From the NCBI GenBank assembly GCA_900100325.1, contig LT629697.1:2167423-2231422 (forward strand): a DNA stretch of 64,000 bases, given 5' to 3'. A program made the translations under genes and the position numbers. The notes below the pieces were generated by a model that was given only the letters and a program-made list of their open reading frames with translations, made no database searches and was not told where the DNA came from. Source of the stretch: Frankineae bacterium MT45. GTDB taxonomy: Bacteria; Actinomycetota; Actinomycetes; Mycobacteriales; Jatrophihabitantaceae. This document shows, piece by piece, positions 7,521-15,892 of this stretch. The stretch's first letter is position 1. Every line of letters starts with the position of its first letter.

Positions 7521-8233
7521 CGCTCCTGCGACTGCTCACCTACAACGTCCGGTCGCTGCGCGACGACGCAACCGCCGTGGCTCGGATCATCCGTGACGCT
7601 GAACCGCACGTCGTCTGCATTCAGGAGGCGCCGAGATTCCTGCGGTGGCGCTCCCGGTGCGCGGAACTGGCCCGCCGCTCGTCGCTGGTCGTGGTCGGTG
7701 GCGGCCGCGCGGCCGGGGCGAACCTGATCCTCTCGTCGCTGTCGGTCGACGTCGTCTCCACTACAGACGTGCTGCTGAGCCCGGACCCACGCCTGCATCG
7801 TCGGGGCGTGGCGCTGGCCCGGCTACGCCTGCGCGATACAGAGTTCGCGGTGGCCGGAGTTCATCTCGACCTCGTCGCCGAGCCCCGGCTGCGCCATGTC
7901 CAGGAACTCCAGGCCCGGATCGCGGTCGACATTCCGGCCGGAATCGCGACGATCGTCGCCGGGGACACCAACGACGATCCGGGCTCGGCGGTGTGGCGTG
8001 CACTCGCTCATGGGCGCGTCGACGCCTGGGGCAACATCCACCCGGAGGAGACGACTTCGCGTGCGGGCGAGGTGCCCGGCGCCACCTCGGGACCCCGGGA
8101 CCATCCCCGGCGCCGTATCGACGCCGTCTTCGTCCCACCGGCCCTTGACGTCATCTCGGCGACGGTGCTCGACTCGGCGGAGGTTGACCGGGCCAGCGAT
8201 CACCGACCGCTACTGGTCGAGATCGCCCTCTGA
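7517..8233 (+). CDS. Endonuclease/exonuclease/phosphatase (EEP) family protein
   Basis: 238-aa protein of the DNase I-like EEP fold. Signature elements in order: LTYNVRSLRDD (N-terminal Asn), CIQEAPRF (metal-binding Glu), AGVHLDLV (His), VAGDTNDDPGS (Asp/Asn catalytic pair) and DHRPLLVEI (catalytic Asp-His). The family hydrolyses phosphodiesters or phosphomonoesters in nucleic acids, inositol lipids or sphingolipids with Mg2+. There is no signal peptide, so it is probably cytoplasmic. It is translationally coupled to the glucokinase (ATGA overlap). Substrate unknown. Confidence 0.8.
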   Translation: MTLLRLLTYNVRSLRDDATAVARIIRDAEPHVVCIQEAPRFLRWRSRCAELARRSSLVVVGGGRAAGANLILSSLSVDVVSTTDVLLSPDPRLHRRGVALARLRLRDTEFAVAGVHLDLVAEPRLRHVQELQARIAVDIPAGIATIVAGDTNDDPGSAVWRALAHGRVDAWGNIHPEETTSRAGEVPGATSGPRDHPRRRIDAVFVPPALDVISATVLDSAEVDRASDHRPLLVEIAL

Positions 8234-8250
8234 GTCGACGCGGCTCAGAG
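8228..8250. terminator. Hairpin spanning both stop codons of a convergent gene pair
   Basis: CTCTGAGTC-GACGC-GGCTCAGAG gives a 9-bp stem with one G-U pair and a 5-nt loop. The TGA of the EEP gene and the stop of the minus-strand gene lie in opposite arms, so it can serve both directions. There is no U-tract, as is common in actinobacterial terminators. Confidence 0.5.
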
Positions 8251-8964
8251 CACCGCGCCGTCGTCGGTGTCGTCGTCGTTGGGGTGTGGGCGCAGCCGCA
8301 TAACCAGCATGCCGGCGCCGACCAGGATGCCGGCCACCCCGAGCAGCAAGGTGAAGTTCGGGTCGAACTGGAGCAGGTCGCCGAAGGCCAACACCGCGAT
8401 CCCCAGCATGATCACGATGAGGCCGCGTACGGTCGCTGCGCTCAGTCGCGGGAGCGGCGGCGGCGGGGGAGCGACGTAGTGCTCGATGTCCTCCGGATCC
8501 GGCTCACTGTCGATCGGGGGCGGAAGTTGCTCCCGGCGCTCCTCCTCGTCCTGGGCCAGCTGCTGCTCCGCGGCACGGATGGCGGCGACGGTGTCGACGT
8601 GCCAATCCGACGTGAGTTCGGCGAAGCGAGCGTCGGTGTCCGTGTCGGGCTCGATCGTTGACGGCCTGGCCGGTGCGGTCGGGTCCGCGAGCGGCTCGTC
8701 CTCACTCGGATCGGCCGAGCGGGCGCCGGTCGCATGCATGATCGAGCGGGCGTCGGCCCGCTCCTGGGCGTCGACGTACACCCGGATGACCCCGTCGTGG
8801 GGCGACAGCAGATAGGCCGCGATTCGGGCCCGCGTCAGCGCTGACAACACCAATTCACCGTCTTCGGCGACCACGTCGCCGAGCGGTACGTAGGCCGTAG
8901 CCACCAGGCCGTTGGCCATCTCGGCGTCGCGGGACCGCCCCGGCTGTGCAGCTGCGTCAGTCAC
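8245..8964 (-). CDS. DUF2007-like membrane-anchored protein
   Basis: 239 aa. The N-terminal 75 residues (AEDGELVLSALTRARIAAYL, then VIRVYVDAQERADARSIM) fit the DUF2007 'putative signal transducing' module, a small ferredoxin-like domain. A Glu/Asp/Pro-rich linker follows, and the C-terminal 70 residues hold two hydrophobic helices (TVRGLIVIMLGIAVLAFG and FTLLLGVAGILVGAGMLVM) ending in an acidic tail. The domain therefore sits in the cytoplasm on a two-helix membrane anchor. Its biological role is unknown. It stands alone, between a convergent EEP gene and the alpha/beta hydrolase transcribed the same way. Confidence 0.6.
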   Translation of the reverse strand: MTDAAAQPGRSRDAEMANGLVATAYVPLGDVVAEDGELVLSALTRARIAAYLLSPHDGVIRVYVDAQERADARSIMHATGARSADPSEDEPLADPTAPARPSTIEPDTDTDARFAELTSDWHVDTVAAIRAAEQQLAQDEEERREQLPPPIDSEPDPEDIEHYVAPPPPPLPRLSAATVRGLIVIMLGIAVLAFGDLLQFDPNFTLLLGVAGILVGAGMLVMRLRPHPNDDDTDDGAVL

Positions 8965-9030
8965 CAGGCGACTCCTCTCTGCTCAGCAACGCTTACTTGA
9001 ATAGTGATGCACGGCGCGAGTCGGCGCCAG

Positions 9031-9046
9031 CGTCTCCGCGGAGACG
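9031..9046. terminator. 16-bp perfect palindrome after the alpha/beta hydrolase gene
   Basis: CGTCTCCG-CGGAGACG is a perfect 16-bp palindrome 17 bp past the hydrolase stop on the minus strand and 66 bp before the DUF2007-like start. As RNA it could fold with a CGCG loop as a short terminator; as DNA it could be an operator for the downstream gene. Confidence 0.35.
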
Positions 9047-9062
9047 AGTCCGATTCGTGTCG

Positions 9063-9830
9063 CTATGCGTGTTCGGCCGGCGAGGGGCGGACCAGGTCGC
9101 TGATGAAGCGAACGCTCTCGTCGAAGATGAGCGGCGCGTCATTGTCGAGGGTGGCGACGTGATAGCTGTTCTCCAGGACGATCTCGCGGACCGTCGTATT
9201 GGTGGCGCCGCTCTGCAGCAGGCGCCCAGAGAGCGGCTCGACGACGTGATCCTCCCGGCTGCGCAGCAGCAGCACCGGTGCGGTGACCTTCTCCAGATCC
9301 TGTAGAACGACCTTCCAGAGTTGCTGCAGCGAGACGAAGGCCTTCAGCGGGGTCCGGTCATAGCCCGGCTCGCTGACGCCGGACTTCTTGATGTCGCTGG
9401 CGATGCCTGGCATCGACTTCACCAGCCAGCTGATGTACTTGGCGAAGGCCGCGTCCCGGCGCTCGGTCGCGTAGGCCGGGTTGACCAGGACCAGCCCGGC
9501 GATCGCATCGCCCTTCTCCTCCGCGAGTCGGGTGACCAGGGTTCCGCCCATGGACAAGCCGCAGACGAAGATCTGATCGCAGCGCGCTGCGAGTTCGGCA
9601 TACGACGCCTCTATGGTCGCGTACCAGTCCTGCCAGGTGGTCGCGTTCAGGTCCTGCCAGGTGGTGCCGTGACCGGGCAGCAGCGGGAGGCGGACGGTGT
9701 AGCCCTGGGCGGCCAGGTGCTCGGCCCACGGACGCATACTCGCCGGCATCCCGGTGAAGCCGTGACTGACCAGCACGCCGATCGCGCCGCCGTCGATCGA
9801 AAACGACTCAGAGCCTGCTAGGGGTGACAT
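9063..9830 (-). CDS. Alpha/beta hydrolase, carboxylesterase/monoacylglycerol lipase type
   Basis: 255-aa serine hydrolase. The oxyanion segment SHGFTGMP, the nucleophile elbow GLSMGG, the acid in LLRSREDHVVEP and the catalytic histidine in ENSYHVATLD are present in the order and spacing of Est30-type carboxylesterases and monoacylglycerol lipases. It lacks a signal peptide and would act on soluble or membrane-surface esters. It is divergent from the acyltransferase at 10051 across a 220-bp spacer, so a glycerolipid substrate is plausible but unproven. Confidence 0.8.
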   Translation of the reverse strand: MSPLAGSESFSIDGGAIGVLVSHGFTGMPASMRPWAEHLAAQGYTVRLPLLPGHGTTWQDLNATTWQDWYATIEASYAELAARCDQIFVCGLSMGGTLVTRLAEEKGDAIAGLVLVNPAYATERRDAAFAKYISWLVKSMPGIASDIKKSGVSEPGYDRTPLKAFVSLQQLWKVVLQDLEKVTAPVLLLRSREDHVVEPLSGRLLQSGATNTTVREIVLENSYHVATLDNDAPLIFDESVRFISDLVRPSPAEHA

Positions 9831-9950
9831 TCAGCGTGACCTCGATCGGGGGAGATCCGGCGGAGGTGCCGCCGGTGCGGGCAGGGTGTGATGTGGACTG
9901 CAATGACCTTAATCATGCACGTCTTTGGCCCGTAACCCACAGTCGCTAGC

Positions 9951-9980
9951 TTGTAGGTGGGCTAGCTACGGCACTAGTCT
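9951..9980 (+). promoter_or_regulatory. Candidate promoter of the acyltransferase gene
   Basis: The 220-bp divergent gap 9831-10050 contains TTGTAG (9951-9956) and TAGTCT (9975-9980) with an 18-bp spacer, followed by a ~65-nt leader that ends in a strong GAGGAGGAGG ribosome binding site. Two GCTAGCT copies flank the -35 (near 9944 and 9961). No other feature was recognised in the gap. Confidence 0.35.
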
Positions 9981-10050
9981 CACTACACAGCGCTTCTCGT
10001 TACGCAGCGTTGTGTACAGGACGTCGCATAGAGGAGGAGGAAGTCGCCGA

Positions 10051-10851
10051 ATGTTGTACTGGTTGGCCAAGTACCTCCTGATCGGTCCGCCGCTGCGTCT
10101 CATCTGGCGGCCGTACCTGGAGGGCGCGGAGAATCTCCCGACCGACCGCCCGGTGATCCTCGCCAGCAATCACCTCTCGTTCAGCGATTCGTTCTTCCTG
10201 CCGCTACTCGTGCCGCGGAAGGTCATCTTCCTCGGCAAAGCCGAATACTTCGTGACGCCCGGCCTCAAGGGATGGCTCTCCAAGCAGTTCTTCGCCGGCG
10301 TCGGCGTGGTTCCGATCGATCGGTCCGGCGCCGATGCCGCACAGGACGCCCTCGACACCGGAATTCGTGTGCTTGAGTCCGGAAAGATCCTCGGCATCTA
10401 CCCCGAGGGCACCCGCTCGCCTGACGGCCGCCTGTACCGCGGCAAGACGGGCGTTGCCCGGATGGCGCTGGAGGCCGGGGTCGAGGTGATCCCGGTAGCG
10501 ATGATCGACACCAACACGATTCAGCCGACCGGACGTGTCCTGCCCAAGCTGCGCCCCCGGCCCGGCGTGCGCATCGGCAAGCCCCTCGACTTCAGCCGGT
10601 ACGAGGGGATGGCCGGCGACCGCTTCGTCGAGCGCTCCATGACCGACGAGATCATGTACGAACTGATGCTCCTCTCCGGCCAGGAGTACGTCGATCTCTA
10701 CGCGGCGAAGGTAAAGCAGGCGCAGGGAACGGTCGCCACCTTCGGATCGAACCGCTCCGCCGGAGCACAGTCGCGCGGCGGCGCGCCGGTGGTGTCGCCG
10801 GCCGACGTTCGCGAAGTCGGCGAACGCGTACCGACCGAACGCGCCGGCTAG
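10051..10851 (+). CDS. plsC: 1-acyl-sn-glycerol-3-phosphate acyltransferase (PlsC-like, Rv2182c-type)
   Basis: 266-aa LPLAT-family enzyme that acylates lysophosphatidic acid or a related acceptor at the inner membrane. Block I NHLSFSD (H-x4-D), block II region FAGVGVVPIDRSG, block III YPEGTRSPDG and a proline-containing block IV (VIPVAMIDT) are all present. An N-terminal hydrophobic helix (LYWLAKYLLIGPPLRLIW) precedes the catalytic core. Start is ATG 10051 after GAGGAGGAGG; longer in-frame starts upstream lie in the promoter region. M. tuberculosis Rv2182c occupies the same place in this gene order. Acyl-donor specificity is unknown. Confidence 0.85.
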   Translation: MLYWLAKYLLIGPPLRLIWRPYLEGAENLPTDRPVILASNHLSFSDSFFLPLLVPRKVIFLGKAEYFVTPGLKGWLSKQFFAGVGVVPIDRSGADAAQDALDTGIRVLESGKILGIYPEGTRSPDGRLYRGKTGVARMALEAGVEVIPVAMIDTNTIQPTGRVLPKLRPRPGVRIGKPLDFSRYEGMAGDRFVERSMTDEIMYELMLLSGQEYVDLYAAKVKQAQGTVATFGSNRSAGAQSRGGAPVVSPADVREVGERVPTERAG

Positions 10852-10898
10852 CCAATTCCCATCCGGTCTCAAGACACCACAACGATCACGGGGATTGC

Positions 10899-11393
10899 GT
10901 GCGCTATTTCTACGACTGCGAGTTCATCGAAGACGGGATCACCATTGATCTCATCTCCATCGGGGTAGCGGCCGAGGACGGACGGGAGTATTACGCGGTC
11001 TCCCGCGAATTCAACCCCGATCGGGCCATCCCATGGGTGCGCCGCAACGTGCTGGACAAGTTACCCTCGCCCGGTGACAAGGCGTGGCGCAGTCGGGCTC
11101 AGATCCGCGACGACCTCCTCGCGTTCTTCCTCGAGCCGGGCGAGCCGATTGAGCTCTGGGCCTGGATCGCCGGCTACGACCACGTCGTGCTGGCCCAGCT
11201 CTGGGGCGATATGCGTGCGTTGCCGCGTGAGATCCCGCGCTTCACCCACGAACTGCGGCAGCGCTGGGAGGACGCCGGACGTCCTCCTCAGCCCGAGCAG
11301 CCGCAGGATCAGCACGATGCCCTGGCCGACGCCCGGCACAATCTCGCTCGCTGGCGGGCGATTCCGCCGCTGCCGGTGCCGAGTGAGGCCTGA
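10899..11393 (+). CDS. DEDD-type 3'-5' exoribonuclease (Rv2179c family)
   Basis: 164-aa nuclease. The N-terminus MRYFYDCEFIEDG carries the first Asp and Glu of the DEDD catalytic set, the motif AWIAGYDHVVLAQLWG supplies the third Asp, and HDALADARHNL supplies the fourth. Rv2179c, which this closely matches along its whole length, is a 3'-overhang RNase founding a family within RNase T-like exonucleases. GTG 10899 is preceded by GGGGAT. It follows plsC by 47 bp and probably shares its transcript. In this copy the residue between the first Asp and Glu is Cys where Thr is typical; this is not a catalytic position. Confidence 0.88.
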   Translation: MRYFYDCEFIEDGITIDLISIGVAAEDGREYYAVSREFNPDRAIPWVRRNVLDKLPSPGDKAWRSRAQIRDDLLAFFLEPGEPIELWAWIAGYDHVVLAQLWGDMRALPREIPRFTHELRQRWEDAGRPPQPEQPQDQHDALADARHNLARWRAIPPLPVPSEA

Positions 11394-11509
11394 GCGGCGG
11401 CAGAATCCTCCGCGTTGCGCCTGCCGGGCAACGTCGAAATGAGTTAGCCACCCGGTATCGTCCGCAGCCAGGGGCGTTTTGTACCCGTCAACCCGACCCA
11501 GGAGTAGGA

Positions 11510-12541
11510 ATGCGAATCGGAGTCCTCACCGGCGGCGGCGACTGTCCGGGACTGAACGCGGTCATCCGGGCCGTGGTGCGCAAGGGCGTCGGCGTCTTTG
11601 GCTTCGAATTCGTCGGCTTCCGTGACGGCTGGCGCGGCCCGCTGGAGAACGCGACGATGCAGCTCGGTGTGCCGGAGGTGCGGGGCATCCTTCCTCGTGG
11701 CGGGACGATTCTTGGCTCGTCGCGGACCAACCCCTATGCCGTCGACGGCGGCGTCGACCGGATCCGCGAGAACCTGCACGCGCTCGGTGTCGATGCGCTC
11801 ATCGTGATCGGCGGGGAGGACACCCTCGGGGTGGCGGCCCAGCTGCACGAGCTGGGGGTGAACGTCATCGGTGTGCCGAAGACGATCGACAACGACCTCA
11901 ACGCGACGGACTACACCTTCGGCTTCGACACGGCGGTGAACATCGCCACCGAGGCGATCGACCGGCTACACACCACCGCCGAGTCGCACCACCGGGCCCT
12001 CATCGTCGAGGTGATGGGGCGTCACGCCGGCTGGATCGCCCTGCACGCCGGCATGGCCGGAGGCGCCAACATCATCCTCATCCCGGAGGCGCCCTTCTCC
12101 CTGGACCGGGTCTGCGCCTACGTCGAGAGCCGCTTCCAGTCGCACTACTCGCCGATCATCGTGGTCTCCGAGGGGGCGACTCCGGACGTCAGCTCGGGTG
12201 AGTCCTTCGTCCTCGGCAAGGGTGTTGACGCCTTCGGCCATGCCCGTCTCGGCGGAATCGGCGAGTGGCTGGCCGGCGCCATCGAGTCGCGTACCGGCAA
12301 GGAGGCACGGACCACCGTCCTCGGGCACATCCAGCGGGGCGGCACCCCGAGCGCCTTCGACCGAGTGCTGGCCACCCGCTTCGGTCTGCACGCCGTCGAT
12401 GCGGCCAAGGACGGCGACTGGGGCAAGATGGTCGCGCTGCGCGGCACCGACATCGTGCGGGTTCCGCTGGCCGATGCCACCCGTGAACTGAAGACCGTCT
12501 CCACCGAGCTCTACTCCGAGGCCGAGGTCTTCTTCGGCTGA
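11510..12541 (+). CDS. pfkA: 6-phosphofructokinase, PPi-type signature
   Basis: 343-aa group III phosphofructokinase. The phosphate loop GGGDCPGLN is at 8-16, PKTIDND at 123-129 and the substrate segment VEVMGRHAGW follows. Residue numbers coincide with E. coli PfkA: position 104 is Asp (GGED, 101-104) and position 124 is Lys, the pair that distinguishes PPi-dependent enzymes such as that of Amycolatopsis methanolica from ATP-dependent ones (Gly104). It therefore probably phosphorylates fructose 6-phosphate reversibly with pyrophosphate. ATG 11510 has an excellent AGGAGTAGGA site. Convergent with kdpE, 12 bp apart. Phosphoryl donor is inferred from the two residues. Confidence 0.88.
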   Translation: MRIGVLTGGGDCPGLNAVIRAVVRKGVGVFGFEFVGFRDGWRGPLENATMQLGVPEVRGILPRGGTILGSSRTNPYAVDGGVDRIRENLHALGVDALIVIGGEDTLGVAAQLHELGVNVIGVPKTIDNDLNATDYTFGFDTAVNIATEAIDRLHTTAESHHRALIVEVMGRHAGWIALHAGMAGGANIILIPEAPFSLDRVCAYVESRFQSHYSPIIVVSEGATPDVSSGESFVLGKGVDAFGHARLGGIGEWLAGAIESRTGKEARTTVLGHIQRGGTPSAFDRVLATRFGLHAVDAAKDGDWGKMVALRGTDIVRVPLADATRELKTVSTELYSEAEVFFG

Positions 12542-12554
12542 CCTGCCGGTCAGC
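12537..12554. terminator. Bidirectional hairpin between pfkA and kdpE
   Basis: GCTGACC-TGCC-GGTCAGC is a perfect 7-bp stem with a tetraloop. It contains the pfkA TGA and abuts the kdpE TAG, and the whole convergent gap is only 12 bp, so it is the only candidate terminator for both genes. No U-tract. Confidence 0.5.
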
Positions 12555-13234
12555 TACTCGGTATAGCGGTAGCCCAGGCCGGGCTCGGTGATCAGGTATC
12601 GCGGACGGGCGGGATCGACTTCGAGCTTGCGGCGCAACTGGCCGAAGTGGAAACGCAGGTACCCCGACTCCTCGGCATACGCCGGTCCCCATACTTCGGT
12701 GAGCAACTGCCGCTGCGTGATGAGCTTGCCGGGATTGCGGATGAGCCGCTCCAGCAGCGCCCACTCGGTCTTGGTCAGCCGGATCTCGCTGCCGTCCGCT
12801 GCGAAGACGGCGCGGGCCGCCAGATCTATCTGGCGATCACCGATCTGCACGCGGGCCTCTGCACCCACCGGGTCAGGCGCCGCACGCCGGGCGACCGCCC
12901 GCATTCGGGCCATCAGCTCCTCCATGCCGAACGGCTTGGTTACGTAGTCGTCGGCGCCGGCGTCGAGGGCGGCGACCTTCTCCGATCCGCCGGTCCGTCC
13001 GGAGAGGATGATGATCGGCGCCGGCGTCCAACCACGGAGGCCGGTGATCACGTCGCTGCCGTCCATGTCGGGTAACCCGAGATCGAGCAGCACAAGGTCG
13101 GGCGGGTGCCTGGCCGCCTCGATGAGGGCCTGGGCACCGGAGCTCGCGGCCAAGGCCTCATAGCCGCGGGCCCGCAGATTGATGAGCAGGGCACGGACGA
13201 TCTGCGGCTCGTCGTCGACGACCAGCACCCGCAT
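12554..13234 (-). CDS. kdpE: KdpE response regulator
   Basis: 226-aa OmpR/PhoB-type regulator. The receiver has the acidic pair VVDDEP near residue 7, the phosphoacceptor in LVLLDLGLPD and the conserved lysine in DYVTKPFG; the C-terminal winged helix ends YLITEPGLGYRYTE. It is the last gene of the kdp operon, starting with a 1-bp overlap (TGATG) with kdpD. KdpE-P activates kdpFABC under potassium limitation or osmotic stress. Confidence 0.93.
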   Translation of the reverse strand: MRVLVVDDEPQIVRALLINLRARGYEALAASSGAQALIEAARHPPDLVLLDLGLPDMDGSDVITGLRGWTPAPIIILSGRTGGSEKVAALDAGADDYVTKPFGMEELMARMRAVARRAAPDPVGAEARVQIGDRQIDLAARAVFAADGSEIRLTKTEWALLERLIRNPGKLITQRQLLTEVWGPAYAEESGYLRFHFGQLRRKLEVDPARPRYLITEPGLGYRYTE

Positions 13235-15879
13235 CAGCTGCGCTGCCCTTCGGCCAGATGCGGCGGTGCCAGCGGGAGCGGGTCACGGATTGCCGCCTCC
13301 AACGTGACGACCATCGTCAGGCCGCCGCCGGGGGTCTCCTCCGGCACGAGGGTTCCGCCCATCGCTTCGGTGAAGCCGCGGGCCAGCGCCAGGCCGAGGC
13401 CGACGCCCTGGATATTGGTGGAGTCGCCGAAGCGTTGAAACGGCGCGAAGGCCGACTCCCGGGCCTGTACCGGCAACCCCGGCCCATGATCGATGACCCG
13501 CAGTTCCACCAGGTCGGCGCGTGCGCTCGCGGCGATCGTGATCGGGCCGGAGGCGATCCGCAGGGCGTTCTCGAGCAGGTTCCCGAGCACCCGCTCCAGC
13601 AGGCCAGGGTCGGCCTTGACCGGCGGCAGCGTCGGCGGATTCGTGATGCCTACCTGATCTGCGGCTGGGCCGACGCTGTCCAGGGCCAGCGCGATCACGT
13701 CCTCGACCTCGACCGGCACCGAATGAACCGCCATCGCCCCGGCCTGCAGTCGGCTCATGTCGAGCAGGTTCGCCACCAGCCGGCTGAGCCGGTCCAGTGA
13801 CTCGTCGGCGGCGGCCAGCAGCTCACGCCGGTCGTCTTCGGAGAAGGTGACGCCCGGATCGCGCAGGCTGCTGACGGCCGCCTTGGCCCCGGCCAGCGGG
13901 GTCCGCAGATCGTGGCTAACGGCGGTCAGCAGTGCAGCCCGGGTGCGGTCCAGTTCGCGCAGCGGCTCGGTCTGCTCTGCTTCGTCGGCCAGACGCTCGG
14001 TGCGCAGCGCGGCCGCAGCTTGGATGGCGAAGGCGCGCAGCACACGCTGGTCGTCGGCTCGCAGCACCGGCCCGGCCATGGCCAGCGCGGTGGTCTCGTC
14101 GGCCGTCACGAACACGTCGGCCTCCTCGGGTGTCTGGGGCGGCTCAAGCCCAACCGAGCGGGCCCGGCGCCACTGCCCGTCGACGCGTTCCAGGAGGGCG
14201 ACCGAGCGCATACCGAAGATCTCCCGAAGCTGCCCCAACAGGTCGGCCAGCGCGGACTCACCTCGGATCACGCTCCCGGCCACCGCGGCCAGTGTGTTGG
14301 CCTCGGCTGAAGCCCGGACCGCCTCCCGGCGGCGACGCTCGGCCCGGTCGACGAGAACGGCGACCAGCACCGCGACGATGACGAAGACGGCCAGAGCGAG
14401 GGCATTGTTCCGCTCGCTGATCGTGAAGCGGTGCAGCGGAGGGGTGAAGTAGTAATTGAGCAGCGCCGAGGCGACGACGGCCGAGACGACGGCGACGATC
14501 ACGCCGGCGTAGGTCGAGATCGCCAGCGTCACCAGCAGGAAGATGAGGACGTCTGAGATGAGGTTCAGGCGCGACCGCTCGCCTGACAGCAGCAGGGTGC
14601 TGAGCGCGAGAAGCAGCGCGGCCAGGGTTGAGCCGGTGAGGGTTCGGCGGGTCGAGGGGCGCAGCGAGTTCAGCCACGCGAGCCCGGCGAATCGAGGGGA
14701 GGCCCCCGGCTTGTCGTGCGGGACGATGTGGACGTCGATATCACCGCAGATTCGCACCAGCCGGGCACCGACACCCGGCCCGATGAGCCGTGCCCGCAGC
14801 TGAGGGCGCCGGGAGGCGCCGAGCACCAGTTGGGTGGCGTTCATCGCCCGGGCGAACTCGACCAGCGACGTTGCCGGGTCATCACCCCGTACGACGTGGT
14901 AACTGCCGCCCAGGGACTCGGTGAGGGCCCGCTGGCTGGTCAGCGCCGTCGGGTCGGCTCCGAGGAGTCCATCCGAGCCCGCGATGTGCACCGACGAGAG
15001 CGCGGCACCGCCGGTGCGGACCGCGATCCGGGCCGCCCGTCGGATCAGCGCCGCATCCTCGGCCCGCCCGGAGAGCGCCACCACCACCCGCTCACGCGTC
15101 TCCCAGCTCTCGACGATGTCATGGTCGCTGCGATAGCGCTGCAGCCCCTCCTCCACCCGATCGGCGACCCAGAGGAGGGCGAGTTCGCGCAGTGCCGTCA
15201 GGTTTCCGGCGCGGAAGTAGTTCGACAACGCGGCATCGACCTTCTCAGCCGCGTAGATGTTGCCGTGTGCCATCCGGCGGCGCAGCGCCTCCGGGGTCTG
15301 GTCGACGAGTTGAATCTGCTCGGCCTGGCGAACCACGGCATCGGGGACCGTCTCGCGCTGCGGTATGCCGGTGACCTTCTCGACCACGTCGTTGACGCTC
15401 TCGAGGTGCTGGATGTTGAGGGTGGAGAGGACGTCGATGCCGGCCGCGAGCAGGATCTCGATGTCCTCCCAGCGCTTGGCGTTCGGTGACCCGGGCACGT
15501 TGCTGTGGGCCAGTTCGTCAACGAGCACGACGTCCGGGTGCCGGCTGAGGATCGCGTCGGTGTCCATCTCTTCGAAGTCGCGGTCGCGGTACCGGATGTG
15601 GCGGCGGGCGATGACCTCCAGTTTCCCCATCGCGTCGCGAGTGTGGGCCCGTCCATGGGTCTCGACCAGTCCGATGACGACGTCGGCCCCACGCGACAGC
15701 CGACGGTTGCCCTCTTCGAGCATGGCGTAGGTCTTGCCGACGCCGGGCGCCGCGCCGAGATAGACCCGCAGTGTGCCGCGGGTCGTCGGGGCGGGCGAGC
15801 GCTGGGGGAGCGCTGCCGCGGGGTCAGAGGGCACCTGCTCAGTCTGCCGCACGGCCTCCGTGGGGTCGCTTCCCTTCAT
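13234..15879 (-). CDS. kdpD: KdpD sensor histidine kinase
   Basis: 881-aa membrane kinase. Order of modules: N-terminal KdpD domain with Walker A GAAPGVGKT (42-50), a universal stress protein-like domain, four transmembrane helices around residues 430-530, a GAF-like region, the HisKA box AVSHDLRTPLAG (about 650) and a HATPase with DHGPGLP and GVGLGLALAR. It senses K+ status and controls KdpE by phosphorylation and dephosphorylation. I start it at ATG 15879, 13 bp after the kdpC stop; an upstream in-frame start at 15945 would lie inside kdpC and adds nothing conserved. Confidence 0.92.
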   Translation of the reverse strand: MKGSDPTEAVRQTEQVPSDPAAALPQRSPAPTTRGTLRVYLGAAPGVGKTYAMLEEGNRRLSRGADVVIGLVETHGRAHTRDAMGKLEVIARRHIRYRDRDFEEMDTDAILSRHPDVVLVDELAHSNVPGSPNAKRWEDIEILLAAGIDVLSTLNIQHLESVNDVVEKVTGIPQRETVPDAVVRQAEQIQLVDQTPEALRRRMAHGNIYAAEKVDAALSNYFRAGNLTALRELALLWVADRVEEGLQRYRSDHDIVESWETRERVVVALSGRAEDAALIRRAARIAVRTGGAALSSVHIAGSDGLLGADPTALTSQRALTESLGGSYHVVRGDDPATSLVEFARAMNATQLVLGASRRPQLRARLIGPGVGARLVRICGDIDVHIVPHDKPGASPRFAGLAWLNSLRPSTRRTLTGSTLAALLLALSTLLLSGERSRLNLISDVLIFLLVTLAISTYAGVIVAVVSAVVASALLNYYFTPPLHRFTISERNNALALAVFVIVAVLVAVLVDRAERRRREAVRASAEANTLAAVAGSVIRGESALADLLGQLREIFGMRSVALLERVDGQWRRARSVGLEPPQTPEEADVFVTADETTALAMAGPVLRADDQRVLRAFAIQAAAALRTERLADEAEQTEPLRELDRTRAALLTAVSHDLRTPLAGAKAAVSSLRDPGVTFSEDDRRELLAAADESLDRLSRLVANLLDMSRLQAGAMAVHSVPVEVEDVIALALDSVGPAADQVGITNPPTLPPVKADPGLLERVLGNLLENALRIASGPITIAASARADLVELRVIDHGPGLPVQARESAFAPFQRFGDSTNIQGVGLGLALARGFTEAMGGTLVPEETPGGGLTMVVTLEAAIRDPLPLAPPHLAEGQRS

Positions 15880-15892
15880 CGCAGGCTTCGAT

